Assembly: GCA_037178675.1 (NCBI GenBank)
Contig: JAYMGJ010000232.1
Coordinates: 1 to 18,341, forward strand
Length of the DNA stretch: 18,341 nucleotides
Direction of reading: 5' to 3'
DNA from: Scleroderma bovista
Lineage: Eukaryota > Basidiomycota > Agaricomycetes > Boletales > Sclerodermataceae
Shown: positions 1 through 9,875 of the stretch, piece after piece
How the letters are laid out: each line of letters starts with the position of its first letter
How positions within the stretch are numbered: position 1 is the stretch's first letter
Notes under the pieces: model-generated
Databases searched by the model: none
What the model saw: the letters and a program-made list of their open reading frames with translations, nothing else
Told to the model about the DNA's origin: nothing
Program-made: the position numbers and the translations under genes

Positions 1-3000
1 TGACACCACCAAACATGGCCTCGAATGCTTTCGTCATGTGGTGTGAAATGTAGTATTCGAAGACTGGCGGGGGCGAAAGATAAGCGACGCCAGTGATAAG
101 TGCTTCCATTGCAACCTACCCTGCATCATTGTCACAAAGTTGTCAGCCTTGTTCGCGATCTTGGTCTCGCCACAAAGTCCCATGATCTCGACGTCCACGA
201 CCATACAAGACACCATGCGGGTCAGCGAATCGGGAAAGACCTTGGTATCGGCGTCCACACAAAGCACCAGCTCGTATCGATCAGGGCTCACACCCGTCGC
301 CCTCCACATGCAGTTGAAAAATTCATATTCAAACGTGGTCATCCGCTCATCAAACATGACTTTTTGGAGGAAAGCCATGAGGACAATCTGACTGTCACGC
401 TTACCACGGTTACCGGGTTTAGGGTCGTTGGCCTCCAGTGGATTGCCAACTTTGGCAACTAAAACCATTGGAACACGCTGCTGCTTGGAGCGTTCGATAG
501 TGGAATCGTCATAGTCGTAAAAGCCAGCGAAGACCTTGGCCATGTTGTGTCGCTTGTGACCGTCCGCAATAGCGACATAAGAATGGGGCTCAACTTCGTT
601 AGGTGGGATGACGAATTCCGTCATCATCGACAGACAAATCTCGGGTGTAGTAACCGTATTACCTGCACCCTTGACCATGCCATCAGCGATAACAAGGATG
701 AGCTTGTGACTGTTAGGGTAGTCCGTTGTCGCCAATGAGTCGAGCGTCGTGCGCAAACCCTCAACAGACTCGGAATAGGCCGTGACGAGACAAATGGTGT
801 GCGCTAGCGGGAAATTAAAGGGCTCGAAATCGGGCGCAGGCTGTGGTACGACATTTACTAATGGGAACGGGCAGGGGGTGTCTGTATATCCGGAACGACC
901 GTCCGCGATTGACGTTGTACTCCTAGACGCCCGATTGGCAGGCGAGTCGGGAGGAGTTCCCCTGCGCGAGTTAGAATAAATAGTTCCGCGCTTATGGGGA
1001 ACATCCAACACGCCAGCTGAAGCGGATGGACGGGGGTTGGGGCCCTTGAGTGCACTTTCTTGGGGGGTGAACCGAGAAATTGAGGGTAAGAACGTATGTC
1101 GCTTGCCCCCCTTTCCAAAGCGTAGTCCATTCTTGGAGACATTCGGACGATATTCACTAGGAGCAGGGCGGTAGATGTCGTTTGACCAGAGTTCTATCTC
1201 CTGGGAACGTTGCATCCTCTGTTCGTAGGTTTCGCGAGGAAAATTCCCAAGTTTCCAGGAGAAGAACCACGCAAAGAGCACGGCCATGCCGAAGCGGATA
1301 CCAACGACACCGATGATGAACACGAGGGAGACATACAAGACGATGGAGGAGGCAACGCAACCAATACTACTGGCGTCAATGAAGCCCACGGTTATGACAT
1401 CTTGAAGGCATCTCCCAATTTGCTGCTGGCCAGTCCGCATGAACATCATAGTTAAGTCTTTGCCGTCGTAAGTCCCATCGGGGTTCTTCATTTCGTCAAA
1501 GAGCGTTGGATATTGGACCTCGGTTTTACTGAGCCATTGTAACAGGTTCAGATCGAGCACCGACCTGTGCCGAATTCAGAGTCAACCAGTAGAAACCAAC
1601 CTGAAACACCTACGATTCAAAAACAGCCAGATTGCGGTTCGAGGCACCAACGTCCTCCCACGTATAGTAGACCTGGCCGAGAGGTTTCATGTTCGCCAAA
1701 CCCTGCTTCGCTGTACTGGAAATATGGCAATTTGTAGAGTCACCGTAGCCAGTAAGGTTCTGGTTGTTGGTTTGCGGGTTGAAAATGTTGCACGGAAAAT
1801 ACCAATCTAGCTTCTCTCCGGTGCCATTAATGGCGGAACCGCTAGCCCGTGTAATGACGCCAAGACAATTCTCGTTCACCTTCTGAAACAGTAAACTGGC
1901 ATCATTAGAAGCAAGGTTCCACCCTCCACTGAGGAGGGGATTAGTGGAACCGTTGAACGGGCCAACAGCAGGGTGCTTGAAATTTGAGAAGTCGTAATCG
2001 TAACCATGGATGATCACCGAAGCGTTGCTGATCTGTCCTTGGTGGAACCTGTTCGGTGGCGTTCCGCAGACGGTCTCTGTGAATCCGAACGTAACGAAGC
2101 CGACAGCAGCCATTTCTAACAAGATGATGAAGATTAAACCTATTTTCTCCCTCCATGCACGCTGCTGTTCTGGTGTCCGGATACCTGCAGACGAATTTCC
2201 AGGGATTCGAAATATATGATGAGTTAATATTACATACCGCATGCGCGAAACATGAAAGTAGGGATCCAACAAGTCAGGACATAGCAGTATATGAACCAGC
2301 AGTTCTTCGGGCCAGGGCCCATACGATCTAAACAGCTACGAGAAGTATTTTCTGAAGCATTGAGCGGCGTGGCAGATTGGGATGACAGCGGCCGTCTTCG
2401 CCGCAAAGTGGCTCCGCGTTTGAAGACCGCAATGCCTGATTCCTGCATGTCTTGATCTCGTGCGAGAATGGACTTGCCTCGTCGAACTCTTTCCCTCTGA
2501 GGGTAGTTCCCAGTAGCTGAATTAGAAGGAAGGGAATTAATGAAGAAGGGAATTGCTTTTTATTGCAGAACGACGCACTTGAGGGTTGGACGTCTACTCC
2601 ACTTGTGCCCTCGTCCCCCAAACGAGCGGCATGCGTTCTATAATACCACTGGCGATGACCTGGCTCTATCTTCTCCCGGTCTGGGCGAACAAGGCTCTTC
2701 TTTCTGCCAACCCTGTCTGTGTTTCCATAGTCTCCACTTTCCGGATCCTGAGGGGTGGGAGGGAGTTGGTTCTGGTATGCAGACAACATGTTTTTCTTCC
2801 TCTGTGCCTCAAGTGCATTCTGCCTATCGCCAAGTTCAGTGTCCTGGAAGGTGATGTACGGCTGGGAGCGTGGGCTGAGGGGTGCCTGTTGGGTGTAGGT
2901 AGCGCCAGGCGATGGGGTTTTGGGGGGAGGCGTCGGCTGGCCATACTGTTGTGGATCTGCGTAGGAGGGAGGCTGGGGGCGGGCCAAGCGTGTCGAACGT

Positions 3001-3020
3001 CGTTGCTGGTGATTACTCAT
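1..3020 (-). CDS. CHS3: Class IV (CHS3-type) chitin synthase, 3' end cut by window edge
   Basis: Integral membrane family 2 glycosyltransferase that polymerises UDP-GlcNAc into cell-wall chitin. My model is complement(join(<1..63, 120..1564, 1614..2184, 2238..2516, 2579..3020)), about 933 residues. All four introns (49-62 bp) are GT-AG and keep the frame. The start at 3020 is the first ATG in the open frame. Seen in the protein: a disordered N-terminus; the class IV block [13 protein letters not shown] near residue 113; [25 protein letters not shown] before a membrane segment (about 257-280); an extracellular region of about 295-420 with the [15 protein letters not shown] cytochrome b5-like signature and several N-glycosylation sequons; a further membrane region (about 485-537); then catalytic motifs ICLVTAYSE (about 688), VIADG (about 722), DADTK (about 868) and [12 protein letters not shown] just before the edge. 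Class IV enzymes run to roughly 1200 residues, so the EDR and QRRRW motifs and the C-terminal membrane segments should lie to the left. A pyrimidine-rich stretch (minus strand, about 3118-3170) precedes the start. Confidence 0.93.
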
Positions 3021-5687
3021 GGTGCCGGTTGAACGAGCCCGAGCTCGCGCGCCTGCCAGCGATTTCGGCTGAGGGTGGGGACTGCGATCCCAATCAACCA
3101 CGCAGAAGAGCAGGAAACAAAGCAAAAAAAAGAGTGGGAGTGGGAACTGGTGTGAAGGGGAGGGAATTGGCGTGTGGTGTTGGTGCCACGGGCGTGGTGA
3201 GAGGCAAGCACAGAGCGCTGGCAGACGGTCATCCTCACTCGGACATTCCTCTTTCAGAGTTTCACCCGCTCCCTTTCTCTACAATAATTACACGTCTTTC
3301 GAGTCTGTTGCATGCAGGCATCGCGCCAGCTGCTGTACACGAGTCTGCAGGACACTTGGCAAAATGAGCTGCCCACTGGTTTGCTGAAAGTTTCCCTCAT
3401 GGCAACTGCTAATTGATCTATACAGCCTCGGTACTCGCGTGCAATGATACAGGCACCCTACCAACAGAACAATCGACGAGGACTTCTCCTCCTGATAGTC
3501 TGTATCGTTCCCATCGATGATAGATCAAGTCTTCCATACCGATCAACAGTAGTCTCCCTGGCTCGCTGGGTCGAGACCCGGTAATTGCGCTCCCTGGCGC
3601 TTTCGAGGCAGGACATGATCCCAGTCATTTCATGTACTACGGCTCATTTCGCCCGTAAGCGACAATGTGGACTCCTCGGTCATTTGATATGTGAGCTTGC
3701 AATATTCCCATCAAACGACTTCGATCGTGCGGTCCGCCGTGCTATCTTAAACAAAGCACAATTGCATCCTCTCCATCATCAGTTCCGAGGAAAAAAATCA
3801 CTGTGGCGGAGGCCAACGTCTCACAATGTGGTCGAATTCGAAATACCCATAATTTCTGAATCAAGGACATCTTTTGCCCCCCCACTGCTTCGAAGCTTTG
3901 CTTCCTCATATCCACCAGCTAGAAGCGTCTCCACAGAATGGAATACATGGTCCTTGCATTGCGTCACTACCACCCGGTGGTGGTAAATATACACGTTCCT
4001 ATGGCAAGACACGCGTTTGCCACGCCGCCCTTCCCTTCGACGTTGCCTCGTATGAACAGCTTTTGACGTCAAAGACTTCCTTCCCCAAGGAACGGCCCCG
4101 TTCCAAGTTATCATGATATGCACGCTGATAGCATTCATGGTTCACTTGCTCCACGTCATAAACTCTTTCCGCAATGCCATCAATTGCTCGACACTCCATC
4201 TGGAATCTACGGTCCGATTATAACTGGCAAAACTCCGCATGATTGGACAACCACACCGGACTCAATGCCTCCGACACGGCGGAGTCAAGCGTCTTATGCA
4301 GATCTTGATTACTTTGGACAGCATGTACACCACCGTCCCCCCACCGCTATCTCGCCTGTACCATTTAACCAGTTGGCTTCTGAACCCCGCAGATTGCTTA
4401 GCTCTTCCATCACTTACCGGTGATAAGGAAGCACGCTCCAATTTGATTGGTTGTATCAACTTTGTGTGCTTGTACGCAGTGGGGCAATACATATACAGTG
4501 AAACCTCAGTTGGATAAGCCAATATTTAGGACATGACTGGAATAGGGCACGCGGGCCTCGTATGATAACGACTGCCTGTCAAGTGAGATTTATTGGACAG
4601 CGACATCAAACATGTGGAACCCAAACCACTACAGAAATCTACCCCACCCCTAAGTCTCAAACGTATGTAAGACATGCGTTCGTCATTATAAGCTATAGCA
4701 CAAGTAGCATAGCATGATAGAAGATCCAATCTTGCTGCGACTATTTTCCAATCGATCAACCACGGCATTAGTTGTTTGACGAGGAGGGTCATTCACACTG
4801 GTAGCAAGCCGCGTTCAGTGTCCGAATCTCGCTAGCCACTTGTCAAGTAGATATCAAATTGCAGGCTTGTCGTCATGTTCCAAGCTGAACAAAGGTACAC
4901 AAGCGTTCGTCAGAAGCAATGAGGCAGAGACCACTTGTACTACCCAAGAGTCATCGAAGGAAGCAGATTTCCCGAATGCGAAATCCATCGGGTTGTCAGA
5001 CGATTTTAATGCTATGCCCGGGAAAGGCCACTCATAAACGTGGTCAAATTATTTCCTCTTTGACCAACGAGGCTACGAACATCATGTTCGATGTATTGAT
5101 GTTCGCCAGCGTGTCGTGGAGTGCTGGCAAGCTGATGAGAAGTATTCAAATGGAAACCGATGGAAACCGACCACGGAATGAAACTGTACCCTGGCGTGCT
5201 GGAATTGGCCTAGATGGACACAGACATGGCCCAACTGTGGGTGCAAAACGATCCCAGCGATATGGCCACGCGAGACCGATTACGCTCCACGCACACTCGA
5301 TGATTGTCGCCCTGACTGTGCTTTCCATGCCAGAACCGCGATGGGCTCACCGGGGACTATAATCTGTCCAATGTACTATCAAAAAGGGCCGAATTCCATC
5401 ATGTACCTCGGTCAAAGTAATCGACGCGTCTGGGAGATGTCTGCATCGTCCCGCAGACTCCGGAAGTGAAAGAAGTGAAGCACGCTCATCCCTGCTGGCC
5501 CATAGCCTTACTCCCGACGAAGACCTGCCTCTTTCACGATACAGGTGGAACGGATAGGAAGCCACGCAACAGAGCAATAATCTGAGGTATAAAGCATCGT
5601 CCACTGAGCCACTGAGCCCCTGGCAGTCAGCAAGACAGTTCCGGTCCAGCGAAATCCTCCCTTACCTGTTTACCGCCAGAACAAGCC
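3021..5687. other. Long stretch without a recognisable gene
   Basis: About 2.7 kb between the chitin synthase start and the first thioredoxin. It must contain both promoters, which are divergent. The longest open frames (133 residues at 3585-3986 plus, 147 residues at 4919-5362 plus) resemble nothing I know, have no clear splice partners and show no conserved motif. I found no convincing tRNA or transposase. The only small repeats are a tandem pair of a 10-bp unit (tggaaaccga) at 5151-5170 and a repeated ccactgagc at about 5601-5617. Confidence 0.5.
5588..5593 (+). promoter_or_regulatory. Candidate TATA box of the CEVC thioredoxin gene
   Basis: A perfect TATAAA lies 95 bases upstream of the start codon at 5688, a spacing usual for fungal TATA promoters. 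A CCCCT at 5617-5621 matches the core of the yeast stress response element read on the other strand, but five bases occur often by chance. Confidence 0.4.
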
Positions 5688-6164
5688 ATGCCCGTCACTT
5701 ACCTCACTTCCATCGCCCACTTCGAGTCCGTGGTAAGCACAAGGGCCGCCTTGATTGACGCGACGCGCGTTGACATGAGATGGTACCAGATCAACAACCA
5801 CAGGCCCGTCATCATCGAGTTTTGGGCCGAGTGGTGCGAAGTGTGCCGATCCATGTCACCGCACTTTGCGCAACTGGCAGCTCAAAACCCAGCGGCGCAA
5901 TTCTATCGCCTAGATATCGAAGATGTGAGGGACGTCGCCCTCGCATTGGGCGTCCGAAATGTGCGTCGCAGCTACGATCTGATTGGGACTTTCCATTCAA
6001 GGGTTTTCTTTCAATAGCTGCCTGCCTTCAAGGTCTTCAAAAAGGGCGTCCAAGTAGGGGAACTCGTCGGTGTAGATCAAACACAGCTCGTAGTAGGTAA
6101 TTTCCAAATACGAATGGACACGAGCTGATATGGATTCCATTAGCGACTAGTCAGAAGCATGTGA
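5688..6164 (+). CDS. Thioredoxin-like protein with a CEVC active site
   Basis: Small thioredoxin-fold protein. My model is join(5688..5732, 5790..5960, 6018..6092, 6144..6164), 103 residues, with all introns in phase 0 (57, 57 and 51 bp). The first intron is a multiple of three without a stop, so the frame also reads through it. Order of elements: MPVTYLTSIAHFESV, INNHRPVIIEFWAEWCEVC with the CxxC at residues 31-34, FYRLDIEDVRDVALALGVRN, then LPAF carrying the cis-proline, KVFKKGVQVGELVG, and a short end. Oddities are seen directly: the Gly-Pro of the usual CGPC is Glu-Val, and the buried aspartate before the active site (IIDF in the neighbours) is glutamate (IIEF, residue 25). Both changes would be expected to shift redox potential and cysteine pKa, so this may be an oxidase, isomerase or partner-specific protein rather than a general reductant. 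The last splice is uncertain: an acceptor at 6154 gives a longer tail containing KHVINGSGPG and ending at 6238. Confidence 0.85.
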
Positions 6165-6881
6165 TTAATGGTTCTGGTCCAGGCAGTAGATGCCAGGGGG
6201 TTATGGTTATTCATAGTGCTGGACTGTACACGTTATAGCTGTTCATGCTTCTCGTTGGCTGTACATAGACGGGTTTACTTACGATTACAAATTTATGCTT
6301 TGATATCTCGGCTTCCAAAGTTGAAATGACATCAGCAGCACATTGCCAGACCTCCAATAGCAGTCTGGGCAGAAGCCTAGGCAGAACATGCTTTACTTCG
6401 CCAAAACGTGGCAAGCCTTGACGCTTGACACTTTTGAAACTAGTGCACGTACAAGCTGGATCTCTGCTAAGAACAACATCACACGATCAGTCATGGGCCC
6501 CGCAGTGCTAGGCCAGACACATACCGCGGTTTGCAAATTCAAAATCCTCGGAATACCATCGACCTAGACTTCTATTTGATATTTGCAGCCCAGCGTGGGT
6601 CGGACGAATGCGACGCCACTCAAGTGCGAATGTGGGTAGCACAACAGCCATGGGTGCCCACTTCCGAGGCTGCTCTTGCAGACCCTGACACGGGTCGTTG
6701 ACCTCCTTGGATGCCGTTGGGAATGGAATAGCAGTGTAGCATTCTCGATAGCATGGTAGTCAAGTGCATGGAAAGTATTTGTCAGACACCGCACGTCGCC
6801 TTGAGGCTATAGCCTTGCAAGTACTGGCAAGTTGCGACACGCACACAACTCGACCACCGGCACTCTTTTCGACCCTCCAAT
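6165..6881. other. Intergenic region upstream of the Whi2-like gene
   Basis: This should contain the 3' end of the CEVC thioredoxin gene and the Whi2-like promoter. On the minus strand a short open frame starts with ATG at 6651. It could continue across a well-formed 62-bp intron (donor GTATGT, branch-like CTGAT, acceptor TTAGCAG) to give a protein of about 65 residues. I do not recognise it and list it only as a weak candidate. Confidence 0.4.
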
Positions 6882-8086
6882 ATGGCGACAGTCTCGATAT
6901 CCTCGTCACCAATAACCCAGGTGTCCCAGCACCAAACACCGATTCAATCGAATCTCCAGCCACAGTTGCTCACCCGACTCCTGCTCGACTTGCGCGGTAG
7001 ACGCTTCTCGGTAGACAGAGAAACGATCATGAATCTGCCAGAATCGGTCCTGTTATGCCTCTTTCCAAATGGCCTCGTTCTCAGTCGACAAAGCTCCGCT
7101 TTCTCGGACGGTGGAGAGAACGAGGAAGACGAGGAAGTGTATGGCGTCGACGTAAGCACGTTCAATCTACAATGCACAGCAAGCCCTTGATACGTTAGTG
7201 GGGTAGTTTGATCCAGATTGCTTCTCGTATGTGCTGGAGTTCTTCCGGGGTGCCTCAGAGACGTTCTATGGAACCGCCACCACTCCTGGCTTATTTGCTG
7301 CTCAGCAGCATCTTATTGACGGTTCACCATCAGACTTCGGTCCCGCGGCGTCCCAGAACCCACTTTTAAACAAACAGGCCATCATAGTTCTTCGGGAGGA
7401 ACTTGAATACTTCGCCATTCCCCCAAAGGATGGTCAGGCATTGACCGATGAGAACGGCATTGCCAACCCAGTACTTCTCGAGATTAAGCGCCGCTGTGGT
7501 CAGAACATCATCGAGAAGCGGAATATCTTTACTGCCTTGCAACGCAATGTCCATAAGGAGAATAATGTTGCGGAGCAACATCTAATTGATATGTTGTGCA
7601 TGAGGTAACGGACCGTTATCTCAACGGAGTAACACTCTGACGCATATCCAAGTGGGTTCAATCGAGACGACGAATGGGGGTTCCGTGCTGTGGAGCCATC
7701 GCGATGTTGCATCTCGTCCATAGCACTGGTCCTACTCAAGACAGGTATCATGCACCATCCACCAGGACCAACCGGGGAACGCCCGGTAACCATTGATTAC
7801 AACCAGATGGCCACAGCTCAGAAGCTATTGTTATTCTGGAGAAAGCCGGCTGTAGGGCATCCACCTGTTTATCATCCTGACAGTGCGGCTGAACGAGTTT
7901 GCAGCGTAAGTGTTGGTGGGATGGCATGGAGGTCGACATTTCGCAACCTGGGACTGGGGAGCCTTCCCAAATCGTCAAATTGTGGGCGAGAAGAGTCTGG
8001 ACTCTTGAGCTCAGTCTGGTTCGTGCCTTTGTCGCGTTTCCAGAACATGGCATTGATCTTGTATATTTTTCAAGGTTTAGTTGTAG
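6882..8086 (+). CDS. WHI2: Whi2-like BTB/T1-domain stress regulator
   Basis: Homologue of the fungal Whi2 family. In budding yeast Whi2 works with the Psr1/Psr2 phosphatases in the general stress response and dampens TORC1 under low amino acids. My model is join(6882..7151, 7207..7604, 7653..7851, 7905..8018, 8081..8086), 328 residues. The N-terminal 28 residues are Ser/Gln-rich. The BTB (T1-type) domain follows: LLLDLRGRRFSVDRETI, NLPESVLLCLFPNG, an acidic insert, VYGVDFDPDCFSYVLEFFRG across intron 1, and NPLLNKQAIIVLREELEYF. The C-terminal half has EIKRRCGQNIIEKRNIF, MSGFNRDDEWGFRAVEPSRC (across intron 2), QKLLLFWRKPARKCWWDG (across intron 3) and a conserved-looking end WARRVWTLELSL. Introns are 48-62 bp. 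The final exon is only two codons in this model. If the last intron is retained, the frame runs to 8282 and adds an unrelated tail, giving 414 residues. Family assignment rests on remembered motif similarity. Confidence 0.8.
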
Positions 8087-8448
8087 TTATATCATACTGT
8101 GGCGCATTTCACGATATCACAATCTGAACGTTCATGTCCACGAGTGTTTGGTTAGAGTGCTCTGCGTTTCGCGAACCATCCTTATCGAACGTCGTTTCAT
8201 GAGTGGGTGTGTCGATTGGGAGCCACATCGCATCGAGGACATCAACATCGCAGATGTCGTGCCATTGGTCGCTGAACGTTGAGTGCCCATGTATGTGTCA
8301 ACGTCGACAAACGTTACTTCAAAATCTCATTTCCTGAGACCTATATCGATTATCTTGCATGATCAGGAGACCTACTGCTAACAGCGATTCGAAAAGCTAC
8401 GTTTAAAGACTGTTACATAAGAAGAAAACCTGCCACCATACTCTTATG
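8087..8448. other. Convergent intergenic region
   Basis: About 360 bases between the 3' ends of the Whi2-like gene (plus) and the CPPC thioredoxin gene (minus). It should hold both 3' untranslated regions. If the last Whi2-like intron is retained, coding sequence extends to 8282. Nothing else is visible. Confidence 0.5.
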
Positions 8449-8924
8449 TTAGCGCTGCAGCAGCTGTTGCGAGGTTCTTTGCAGCCAATCAGGTTCATCT
8501 CTGTGAAGATGAGTGAGAATACAAACCTCAAGTGCCCGGGGCTCAGCACCGAGGAGCTCCTCCACTTTGTTCCCGTTCTTAAAGACCATAAAAGTTGGCA
8601 TCTGAAGAAAACAGCTCGAGATGTGACTGAATAGGTCTTATCGATGGGCACTTACCGCCCTAATTGAAACTTCTTGAGAGACCTGTTCTTGATTATCGAC
8701 GTTCACCTTGTAGAATTTGACTGAAGTGATACGGCTTGCTAGTCCCTCGAAGATGGGGCTGATGGCTTTGCATGGGGGACACCAGGTTGCGAAGAAATCG
8801 ATAATAACCACATCGCCGCTGTTGATCTGCAAGGTATCCATGTGAGCCCCACATCCAGTATCGTTCCGAATCCCTGACTGACGATTTGTTGGAATTCCTG
8901 GAACGATTCGATTTCCTTGACCAT
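8449..8924 (-). CDS. TRX: Thioredoxin with a CPPC active site
   Basis: Cytosolic-type thioredoxin, a small dithiol reductase normally recycled by NADPH-thioredoxin reductase. My model is complement(join(8449..8463, 8527..8601, 8656..8826, 8883..8924)), 100 residues, all introns in phase 0 (63, 54 and 56 bp). Order: MVKEIESFQEFQQI, INSGDVVIIDFFATWCPPC with the buried Asp at 24 and cysteines at 30 and 33, ISPIFEGL, VKFYKVNVD, VSIRA, then MPTF with the cis-proline, MVFKNGNKVEELLGAEPRALE and a four-residue end, LLQR. There is no signal peptide or transit sequence. WCPPC is a known natural variant in plant h-type thioredoxins and is active, so the protein should be a working reductase. It lies in tandem with, and downstream of, the CGPC gene at 9332-9817 on the same strand. 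The terminal 15-nt exon is the weakest part of the model. Confidence 0.9.
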
Positions 8925-9331
8925 TGTTGCTGTTGGTGATGCAGTGATACTAGTGGTCTTAGACAGATGGCGATTGAAATTCGTTTCTGGGTAAAACAGA
9001 CGCCAGATTGTCAAATGTGGTCATTGTCCACTCGGATGATGACGCATATGTTGCCCCCCTTCATGGCAGATAGCTCTAATCAGATAACGAATGCAACTTT
9101 CGTGGAGACTTCTCGGTACAATTATTACATAACATTATCGACAACACTCGGATCGTCGAAACACTTGCTGAGTTTTTGAATACTTTGATTGGATGGCGGT
9201 GAGATCTACGACGAAGCTTAACCAAAGGGGGGCTATTCTGTGCAGATATATGTAGGCGATCGGCTATAACTCCTAATTACAAAAAATAAAACAAGGCAAC
9301 TGTGTGGCAATATTACAGTAAATTGGTCTCC
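8925..9331. other. Spacer between the two tandem thioredoxin genes
   Basis: About 400 bases holding the promoter of the CPPC gene and the 3' region of the CGPC gene, both on the minus strand. It includes AT-rich stretches around 9115-9140 and 9275-9295. I saw no clear TATA box for the CPPC gene and no further coding sequence. Confidence 0.5.
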
Positions 9332-9817
9332 TCAAACTTTCTGTATGAGTGCCTGCACTGGAAGTTAGTTTCCTTTGTAAAGTAAAGAAGTAAATAGCGC
9401 CAACCTCTAGACTCTTGGGGTCAGCACCCACTAGATCACCAATCTTCTCACCATTGCGGAAGAGCACGAAAGTGGGCATCTGATGGAGATGGCCAGCGCG
9501 TAAACATCGAAGATTGTGAACCTGAACAAGTGGTCACTGACCGAACGAACACCAGCAAATTTGGCGACGGGTTGTGCGTCATCAACATCGACTTTGTAGA
9601 ACTTCATCCCAGGGAACTTCTCCGAAAATGACTTGAAGATAGGTGCGATTATTCTGCATGGACCACACCACGTTGCAGTGAAATCAATGATGGCAGGCTG
9701 GTCGCCATTAGTCTGTAAGACACATTAGCCCGGACTCGGACTCATCACCAGGCTTGTTCCACGTACGATTCTTTGAAATTCTTCGACACTTTTAATATAA
9801 GGGATTTCTTGTGCCAT
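9332..9817 (-). CDS. TRX: Canonical thioredoxin (CGPC)
   Basis: Dithiol-disulfide reductase of the thioredoxin system. My model is complement(join(9332..9352, 9405..9479, 9542..9712, 9767..9817)), 105 residues, the usual fungal length. Introns are 52, 62 and 54 bp, all in phase 0. Order: MAQEIPYIKSVEEFQRI, TNGDQPAIIDFTATWCGPC with buried Asp 27 and cysteines 33 and 36, IIAPIFKSF, MKFYKVDVDDAQPVAKFAGV, then MPTF with the cis-proline, VLFRNGEKIGDLVGADPKSLE, and ALIQKV as the last exon. The acceptor at 9353 was preferred over one a few bases upstream because it restores the family ending LEALIQK. All textbook catalytic residues are present, so this is probably the housekeeping copy and the best guide to the exon structure of its relatives. 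A TATA box, a palindrome and a CACGTG site lie just upstream. Confidence 0.94.
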
Positions 9818-9875
9818 TGTTGCGATGTGATATTCGGGATCAGGTTTGAGGGATTGAAAGCTGTAGATATCGTCC

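Noticed and set aside
3172..3387. WCWC at the start of a plus-strand frame, considered as another thioredoxin remnant
   Set aside because: The spacing is not CxxC, and no thioredoxin residues flank it.
3556..3590. Sequence ctgggtcgagacccgg resembling a tRNA T-arm
   Set aside because: The loop is six bases rather than seven, and no anticodon arm, D-arm or pairing acceptor stem could be found upstream.
3585..3986. 133-residue plus-strand frame in the gap after chitin synthase
   Set aside because: No recognisable motif, no splice continuation, mixed composition. It looks like a chance open frame.
4526..4792. Minus-strand frame containing RLRLRGG, like the end of ubiquitin
   Set aside because: Only the last few residues match. 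The sequence before them has none of the ubiquitin fold, and the frame continues well past the Gly-Gly without a second ubiquitin or ribosomal protein.
6211..6414. Minus-strand frame with VWQCAADVIS and KHKFVIV, considered as a thioredoxin remnant
   Set aside because: Only one cysteine, wrong spacing from the tryptophan, no buried Asp strand before it and no cis-proline segment after it.
7745..7804. Apparent intron (GTATCA to AACCAG) in the Whi2-like gene
   Set aside because: Removing it would break the frame before QKLLLFWRKPA, whereas reading through is open and in frame, so it was kept as coding.
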